Below are positions 57,201 through 64,000 of a DNA stretch of 64,000 nucleotides, in pieces. Source of the stretch: Cordia subcordata (Eukaryota; Streptophyta; Magnoliopsida; Boraginales; Cordiaceae); the NCBI GenBank assembly GCA_028554755.1, contig JAPTOF010000012.1, forward strand, positions 3,575,001 to 3,639,000. The letters run 5' to 3'. The notes beneath the pieces are model-generated. The model made no database searches, had not been told where the DNA came from, and was given only the letters and a program-made list of their open reading frames with translations. Within the stretch, counting starts at the first letter, position 1. Each line of letters begins with the position of its first letter. The translations under genes were made by a program, and so were the position numbers.

Positions 57201-59426
57201 TATGTGCCTGCAGGGGCATGCTCAACTTGAAGCATATGTAAGCTGGTCCTGCAGAGTGCAGAAAGGGGCATACTGAGTAAAAAGATGTTCACGCAGTTGG
57301 TCATTGCAATTAGTGTTTGAACAGTTCATTACTCTGACAGACAATTGATATCTCAGCACTTTGAAATTACTACAGGTACTTCATCAATCATACATTGGAC
57401 ATATGTACTTCTGAATAAACATAGTAGTAAAAGGAAAAATACAACTAAATAATGGTAAGATCAATCCAGCTAACAACATTTAACTGTAGTAGAGAAAACA
57501 TAAAACTTTTAGCCGTATAAATGGCAAGTACTATCATTTCAGAAGAAGAAAAATAGAAGGTGATCACCAATCCAGCAATCTTTTTTATCATTGCAGCAGG
57601 ACTGGAGCTCAAACCCTTAACAAGTGCAACAATGAGTTGCTTCAACATGGAAAGCTTCTTATCTTTCTCTGCATCTACAAGAATGATATCAGCTCTTAAA
57701 CCTTCAAGCTCCAATGCTTGGAGTTCATCCAAAGAAGGTATATCTTCAAAAAGTTCCTTAAGCCTTTTCTCCTGTAGGGATTTCAAGTTCAGAAAAAGAA
57801 AAATAGACTAAAATGGAATAATAATTTAATGCAATTAGAAGCCCAAGCAAACGCAAAATTTGTCATGTAAAAGAAAAATAAAAGTTATGACCTGCTGCCA
57901 CATATACTGATCAAACAAATATGTCCATGTTAAAAATTCATTTGAATAGAGACCAGTATTTTACTTCTTGTGCTAAAGAGAATTGTTGTACTTGTCACTT
58001 TTTCTTTTTCAGCCTCATACTTAAGAGAAAAATTCAGAAGGTCAAGTGTAAAGTATCATGACATTTATCCACAGCCCAAAATTTGTTCTACCACAAGATG
58101 AAACAAATTTTAGTACCACATGGTTGGACTTTAGGCTTTTCTAAGAAACAGAATGACGGGAACAATCAATCTTTACGAGTAGACTAGTAGAGTATCTTTC
58201 CACTTCATGGAATAGGACTAACACCTTCCATTACAATCAAGTTCCCTGACAAGAATTTTAAGATATCATAAAAACATGATACTAAGAGTATGAACCTCTC
58301 TGATCAGAAGAATGACTAGAAGTTAATTGCGAGTTGAGACCACTAGATACAAAGGAATTCAATTAACAGTTTGCTTAGAATAGAGATGAATTACAAATCT
58401 AATGCATAAAATATAAAAAGGCAATGCATACAACCATAAGGACAATAATACTTTCCTTTGATACATAATCTGATAGCAATACTGACAAAATTAAGTAGAC
58501 TTCTGTATTCTTTGTCTAACATCATCAAGTCATACAAAATCAAATCCTCATAAATCACTTTCTGCATCACAAGTCCAAATATAGAAGCATGCAAGATGTA
58601 CAATTGGACTTAAGATTGCTATTCCACAAATGACACATCATCGAAATTACGTGATAGGATTGGCTTAGTGATTTATGACAAAAACATGCAAGGCATTGGT
58701 CTGAATGCAGTTTCTGTAAAAGAATTCACATGTGGGGTTTCCATATTTGATAGCTAACTCTAGCAGTCCTTTTTATTTCTCCTATGACCCAAAGAAGCTA
58801 TTGAATTGTCAAAATTATAGAGCTCAAAAGTATTTCAGCAGCTGAAAAGTAAAACCTTAGATGTGGAAATTAGGCTATCATATTTTGTATTTGATAATAG
58901 CAGACTTTTTGGCTCTCCTATGACTTGTAGAAGACTATTCGAATGTTAAAATTAAAGAATTTAAAGAATATCTTGACCAGTTTAACAGTAAGGCCTAAGG
59001 TTTGGTGAACCTGAAGTCATTTTATTCAAGTAGAGAGTTCCTATTTCCTTTCTTCTATATTTGGTTAGCTCCCACTTTCTCAAATGAAGGGGAAACAAAT
59101 AACTAAATATGTGGTCCTAAACAGCAAGCAGAACAGCAACATTTTATAGCAATTAAAAGATGAGTCCCAGTGCTCACAGGAACAACAGAGTAGAATCCAT
59201 TTGGTACGGGTTCACTAAGCATCCCAGTGCTCCAGAGGATCTGGGATGCCGTCTGATGTGAGAACCTATCATATTCATCATTTTCAGTTGATACTTTATT
59301 CGTTAGAGTCTCTTCTCTAGGATCCAAGGAAACAGATCTAAGTTTTTCAACAAAATCTGAAGACCACCATGCAGCACCAGGATGTCTCTGCTCTGACGAT
59401 CCAGCTTCATCTCGTGTGTCTTCCAT
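45231..59426 (-). CDS. Raf-like protein kinase (MAPKKK) with EDR1-type N-terminal domain, 816 aa, 16 coding exons
   Basis: Exons are 59178-59426, 57568-57771, 56525-56716, 56097-56353, 55782-55901, 55517-55606, 54979-55074, 51344-51430, 50879-50999, 49509-49797, 47513-47636, 47403-47422 (20 bp), 47039-47195, 45841-46129, 45405-45477 and 45231-45313. All have GT-AG borders and consistent phases, and total 2451 bp including TAA. Residues 1-290 hold the EDR1-type domain (ILWSTGMLSEPVPNGFYSVV, LFEDIPSLDELQALELEG, CRPRAILFKVLADTVGLESR). Residues 300-535 are Ser/Arg-rich. The kinase at about 548-810 has the glycine loop GIGFFGEV, Lys587 in VAIKVF, HRDLKSAN (Asp683), CDFG (Asp701) and WMAPELI. The protein resembles Arabidopsis At3g58640 and At2g31010 in order and length. 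The ATG at 59426 is the first in frame. The stop at 45231 gives the ending DCEYFVD. The kinase acts on downstream kinases or other proteins, but no substrate is evident here. Confidence 0.93.
52049..52164. mobile_element. Short TAA-flanked MITE in kinase intron 7
   Basis: The left end GAGGGTGATTGGCCATGCTT is approximately inverted at the right end (AAGCAAAGCCAAACAGGCTG). TAA lies on both sides (52046-52048 and 52165-52167). At 116 bp it is like the other TGTTTGGC-type MITEs in the window but more diverged. It lies in the intron between exons 7 and 8 of the kinase gene. Confidence 0.6.
52748..53381 (-). mobile_element. TRIM-type retrotransposon (two LTRs, ~220-bp interior)
   Basis: Two direct repeats of about 202 bp (52748-52949) and 214 bp (53168-53381) both start TGTGAC and end GTGACA. 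On the minus strand the upper copy is the 5' LTR. Immediately after it comes AG then TGGTATTAGAG (53155-53165), a one-mismatch match to the initiator tRNA-Met primer site TGGTATCAGAG. Ahead of the other LTR is a purine-rich GATGGAGGTAGTT. The interior of about 218 bp has no coding capacity. These traits define a terminal-repeat retrotransposon in miniature. The flanking pentamers GTAGG and GTAAA match at only 3 of 5 positions. It sits in intron 7 of the kinase gene in the gene's own orientation. Confidence 0.85.
53388..53477. repeat. 29-bp minisatellite, three copies
   Basis: Three head-to-tail units of 29 bp each contain AGCCATGGTCCAATATTG or a close variant (the first unit has two changes). 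The array begins 6 bp after the TRIM's outer LTR end, within kinase intron 7. Copies lack spacers, so it is a minisatellite and not a CRISPR-like array. Confidence 0.85.
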
Positions 59427-61513
59427 ATCATTAAATACTTGGGCTGCAAGAACATCACTTCTAACATAAAAGTGCTTGTAAACCTCAAAGTTCCACCAGA
59501 AAAGAACTCGGTACTCCACAAAACCTCTTTCGTTCAGATTCCCATTGGCTGGAGTCAATGTACCTGAAATAGAAACAATTATGCGGATTCATGTCCAATA
59601 CAGCATACGAATTCGTTCAATAAAAGAAACAACAGGAAACAAAGAAAAGTTAGAACACATCCAATTTAGAATAGAAGAAACTGCTACAACCTGTGCGTGT
59701 ACGCAGACCCAAGAAAGTGACTGCAAATATTACACCATTTCTTAAGTCATAGCAAATACCAAATCACACCACACAAAAATAAGACACTGGAGGCATATTA
59801 AGTGGGAATCTTTCTCCCAGCAGTTCAAAACAGTTGGGACAACCATCCAACATCAAGTTACATAAACCCAAAAGATCGAAAATATATTACAGTGACCTAA
59901 TAACTGAACTCAAGGGATGGTGATTCTGATGCTATAGTGACTTCCAATTTGCCTAAGTTTTCTATCTTTTGATCATAATTAACTGAACCATTGACTCTAG
60001 AATTTCATTCATGACTTAACTAGGTGCCTACCTGTGGCCATTCATTCTCCTACACCTTTCACCCTCCCACCTTCTCTTACTCATTCCATGATTCATAAAA
60101 CACACGCCATATTCATCTGACCAATTTGATTCTTCCAATCAATATCTAAAACTCACAACAGCTTTGATCAAAATCAAGAGGATTTAATTGACCATGAGAA
60201 GATACAGCCTTAGAAAACAAATAGACTACAGATATAAAGAACCAACTATTTTACACAATTAGACCACTCTACTCCGAAGCTTCAAGAAATTTCACAACGT
60301 CTCTATGAAGAAATTGCAGACAAGTAAGAGAAAAAGATATGCTGAAATTGATTTAGATAATCTGTTCTCTTTCTAGTGCAGGGCCCACCTGCGCGGTTCT
60401 TCTTAAAGAGAGGAATGCCCCTCTTGAAGATTCAACTTAAAGCAAATTTTCACCAAATTGTTATCAAGCAGTTAGCCTAAAGATAATAAAGCTAGCGCCA
60501 CTTGCAACAAGCACTCGCCCGTTGGCCAGAAACATGTAATACACACACAGAGGTGTCTGTCCACTCACACGGCCAAGTATATTACCCATGAAAAACTGAT
60601 CAATTTAACTAATAAAAAACTATTCTAACTATGACGTACCAATGACAATTAAAACTAATTTGATTACTACACCTCTAACACTATAAAAGATGTCCACTTG
60701 ACATAAATATCAAGTAACCTTGGCGTCAAAGTATTTAATCTAGTATCAATATTACCAGCATTAAACTCACCAATTACATTGACCCTTCAACGACATTGCA
60801 CAGAGTAGGGACACATAGCTACTATTCACAGTGCATTCTCAGCCATAGTTATAAGAGTATAAATACAAACACATTCATACATTCGAGAGAAAGCCCCTTA
60901 TCAATAATCAATTTCTGTTCATAAATAATTTCGACTAGAAAAGAAGATATTCAATAAATACTCCAATTAATTCCAAAGATTGGAAATGTCAATTTTTCTA
61001 TCAAATTCCAGATCTTCACTACTCACTAATAACCTCAAATAACATCTTTTCACTTCTCTGCCGCAACAAAATTTGATCGGTTACGTTCAGTCAAAATTAG
61101 CATTAATCAAAACATGAAATAATTCTAAAAAACATAATAATAACAATTAAACATTACCTAATCACACGTCTCAATTCAAATTCATATTAATTCATAAACA
61201 ACAATACATTAGGGGAAAAAAAAAAAACTACTCAAACTTAAAGAATTGGCTGGAGTATGAGCATTACACACAGCACGCACACACAGACACGCACATATGC
61301 AACAAACTTGAAATAAAATCTTCTTTCTAAGCATCACATAAAACATAAACAGAAATATCAAATACAAACATATATGTTTGTGTTTGTATGAGTGTGATCG
61401 AGGAGATTACACCACCAGCAGATCTTAGAGCTTGAATTTTTAAATATTAGAACCTCGACAGATTTTGCTTCATTGTCTATATCTACGACTTATAAGTTGC
61501 TACTGTGTATACA

Positions 61514-61558
<45 letters not shown>

Positions 61559-61670
61559 GCTAGATAGATAGATATACATATACATACATATAAATTTGAA
61601 AGAGAGAGAGAAAGAAAGAAATGTAGAGAGAGAAAGAGATGTAACCGAAGCAAATCAGAGACGCGGGGCT
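59427..61670 (-). promoter_or_regulatory. Kinase gene 5' leader with a probable leader intron
   Basis: Upstream of the ATG at 59426 an acceptor-like CTATTTCAG|GTACATT occurs at about 59561-59572, pointing to a leader intron of about 2 kb. The likely first exon lies near 61560-61670 on the minus strand. It is CT-rich (CTCTCTCTCTTTC), is preceded by an ATATATATTC at about 61700 that could serve as TATA, and is followed by an AT microsatellite at 61517-61548. No other gene is seen between. Transcript ends are inferred only. Confidence 0.4.
61517..61574. repeat. AT then TAGA microsatellite
   Basis: About 32 bp of AT repeats is followed within 15 bp by TAGATAGATAGATA. It lies in the presumed leader region of the kinase gene, so length changes could affect the leader transcript. 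Confidence 0.8.
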
Positions 61671-61689
61671 TGGATTCGATTGTAAATTA

Positions 61690-62216
61690 CTGTTTAGAGA
61701 ATATATATTCATTTAGTCTTTTTAAAATACAACATTAAAGGGGTCAATATTGGATTAATATTTTTATTGATAATAAAGGTTTATTATTTTTAATAATTTT
61801 TATATTAAATTTATTATTTTTAATAATTCTAATGTAAAATTAAAAATTTTTCATATACATAACATCATTTTTTTTTCCTTTAATAGAGATCAAGGCTATT
61901 TATTTAACCCTTCTTTTGAAGAGGATGATCCTCTTTTTGCCCTTCTCCAAAAGAATTTAGAATTACATCGAAATATCAAATAAGACTCAAAGTCTAGGAT
62001 TGTCGAGCCATGCTCAAAGTCCAATAGGTTGCCGAGTGGCTTGCAAATTCATTCGCACAAACATTAACTTCTCGCTACACATATTAAAAAGTGAAATCCC
62101 TTTTACATTCAAAAAATCTTTTACAATATTCCAACAAAAACCTAGAAAGACTAGTACTTATTAACTTTAATGGGCACAATATTGTGCTCATTAAAAAAAT
62201 TGATATGCATATGGTG

Positions 62217-62249
<33 letters not shown>

Positions 62250-63150
62250 TTTGTTTAGAAATATAATTTTACTTGTACAGGATTATGCTGATCATGCTAG
62301 AATTTGCTAAATTGAGTTATTAATATAAATTATCTTTCCCAGTAAAAAAGGGTTGGATCCACAGAATTACGAGTGTTATATGTTTTTATTTGCTTTAAGT
62401 TTATGTAATTTAAATAGTTATATAATTAAAAATTAAAATATTCAAAAAATTATTATCTTATTAAAGTTATTTAAGAAAAGCTTTTTTCAATTTATTAACA
62501 CTTAATTGATTCTTTTTTAAATCCCCCACCCCTAAATCCATCCCTCGCCCCTCATGAAATTCAAGCCCAAATTATTATAGCTACTTTGCAAACAATACAT
62601 AGTAAGATGTAAGTTTATAGTCATGTAGTAATAAATTCAATATAGTTATTTTTAAGATGAGTTCTTTTTTATCGAAGGAAAAATAAAAATGTAATTAGTC
62701 CATGTTTGTATTTTACTTTTGAATAATGAAAATTTAAACTCAAACAAATTATTTTGAATTAAATCTCAAAGTTATAAATTTTATGATTTCATGGTGCACA
62801 GTATCTACATTATTGCAACTCAATTAAAGGGAAGTCGATGAATTCATCTGATATTTTTTGGGGAATATTTCGCTTTTCTTTCTTTGTGGAGGTCGTTAAC
62901 TTAAAGACTATTCACATGAATGCATATGACATTGCCAAGTGTTAGCAATGTGAGATGAGTTTACTGTGGATCTAGAAGTTGAATGATCCTGGTTTAAAGG
63001 TTTGAGCCATAAAAAAATAATGGTGAGCAGCATGAGCCACGTGAAGAGTGAGGATAGGTTCAAATTCCATTGAAGATGAAATTGTTCTTCATTCCCACAC
63101 GTAGAAGCAAAAAATTCCAAAAAGAGGGAGGGCTTCGGTCTTCAAGTGTC
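61690..63150. other. Gene-free AT-rich DNA
   Basis: Promoter-side flank of the kinase gene and beyond. A TA/CA compound microsatellite is at 62217-62248. No ORF has support. Confidence 0.55.
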
Positions 63151-64000
63151 CGGATCGGTCAATCTTAGAGAAAAGACCAAGTAGCCAAGTATCCAGACGA
63201 GTGACAACGGATTCCGTGATAACATGCGAGTGCATGTGATGGCATACAAATAATATAGAATGAATAAGAGATCGTTCTCACAAAAAATTACTATCTGAAT
63301 CTGCTAACTACCAACTTGTTTACTCTATCTAATTCAAACAATCAAGAATATGGATATTTTGGGACATTAAAACTAAAGGAATTGGAAGTAAATAAACAAA
63401 GCAAATAGAGAAAAAGGCAAAGTTTTCTAACAATTAAAGACCTAGGATTACAATTTCCCTTAAACGATTGATTTATTGTCTAGCAATTCTTATATTTACC
63501 CAATTTAATCCTTGGTGCTAATCTGAAATTCTAATGTTTCTAAATGTTCCTCCCGAATACAAATAGACCTAACATTTCTTAAACCTCTAGCTATATTCCT
63601 ATGCTAGATTATTAATTTGGATTGATGAAGAATGGATTCCTTTGGACTACCTAGGGCAACGAGGTTATTCCTACCTCAATCACAAAACAAATCAACCTAA
63701 ACCACTTAAATTAATTTGTTCTTAACTATTCAATCTAGATCTTACCCTAATTTCCTTTCCCAATTCAATTAGGGTTTATCGTATATATTGGTGGCCAAGC
63801 AATATGATAAATCAAGCATAGGATTGAATAAACACCAAAAAAATAAATTGGAACAAATAAAGAGAAACTATTCAAATAAACAATCAGAAAAGTTCCATTG
63901 CAATCCTAGAAAAAGAGTTTAGTTCATGCTAGAATAAGAAAAAATAAAATAAAACATTCAAAAGATCTAAAATCCATGACCAAAATAATTAAAAAGATGT
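63150..64000. repeat. Possible LTR-retrotransposon-derived sequence
   Basis: The run GGATTCCGTGATAACATG, then AGAGATCGTTCTCACA and a long C/T-biased non-coding stretch (TTTATTGTCTAGCAATTC and onward) resembles the non-coding 3' or LTR regions of abundant plant Ty3-type elements. No coding domain, LTR pair or primer site is visible and the sequence runs off the window. This is a weak resemblance only. Confidence 0.3.

Noticed and set aside
59427..59558. Extension of the kinase N-terminus by 44 residues
   Set aside because: The first codon is TTG and an acceptor-like site lies a few bases upstream, so this looks like 5' leader sequence, not protein.

Overview
The window is nuclear DNA of a flowering plant, very probably a core eudicot and perhaps an asterid. 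It has AT-rich intergenic DNA, GT-AG introns, intronless or multi-exon plant genes, and several plant transposon types. There is no sign of an autonomous organelle or microbial replicon. The organism was inferred from gene content and was not identified by any search.

Region 1 (1 to about 4190) is a decayed nuclear copy of the plastid ribosomal-protein cluster: rpl14, rpl16, rps3, rpl22, rps19 and rpl2 in plastid order, all on the minus strand. Each gene carries a stop codon, an indel or both. Region 2 (about 4200 to 9315) is a dead, 5'-truncated Ty1/copia retrotransposon that abuts the plastid insert. It has a Tourist-like MITE inside its reverse transcriptase, and its 3' part contains two tandem duplications. 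Region 3 (9.3 to 16.2 kb) is gene-poor and holds long-TIR foldback elements and a second copy of the same MITE.

Region 4 (16.2 to 17.1 kb) is a single-exon ALOG/LSH gene preceded by a three-copy tandem repeat that runs almost to its start codon. Directly downstream (17813 to 19506) is a non-autonomous Mutator-like element with long inverted repeats and a perfect 9-bp target duplication. Region 5 (19.5 to 27.6 kb) has no convincing conserved gene, only a possible 49-residue ORF and repeats. Region 6 (27.6 to 28.8 kb) is an intronless ASIL-type trihelix gene on the minus strand. Region 7 (29 to 41 kb) is intergenic, with a LINE remnant, palindromes and small TTA-flanked MITEs.

Region 8 (41.3 to 61.7 kb) holds the two best genes. 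One is a complete intronless MAX2/D3-type F-box gene for strigolactone and karrikin signalling. The other is a convergent 16-coding-exon Raf-like protein kinase gene on the minus strand, with an N-terminal EDR1-type domain, a C-terminal kinase domain and a 20-bp micro-exon. A three-copy minisatellite separates the two. A 3.5-kb intron of the kinase gene contains a TRIM retrotransposon with two LTRs and a primer-binding site, a MITE and a 29-bp minisatellite. The last 2.3 kb has no gene I can support and may end in an LTR-type repeat.

The three intact regulatory genes (ALOG, trihelix, MAX2) and the kinase do not form an operon-like system. The most unusual signals are architectural: a duplicated module with matched splice-site consensus at both edges, a promoter tandem repeat abutting ALOG, the DLNS repeats in the MAX2 loop, and a diagnostic TRIM inside the kinase gene. 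I found no evidence for a wholly new biological system.
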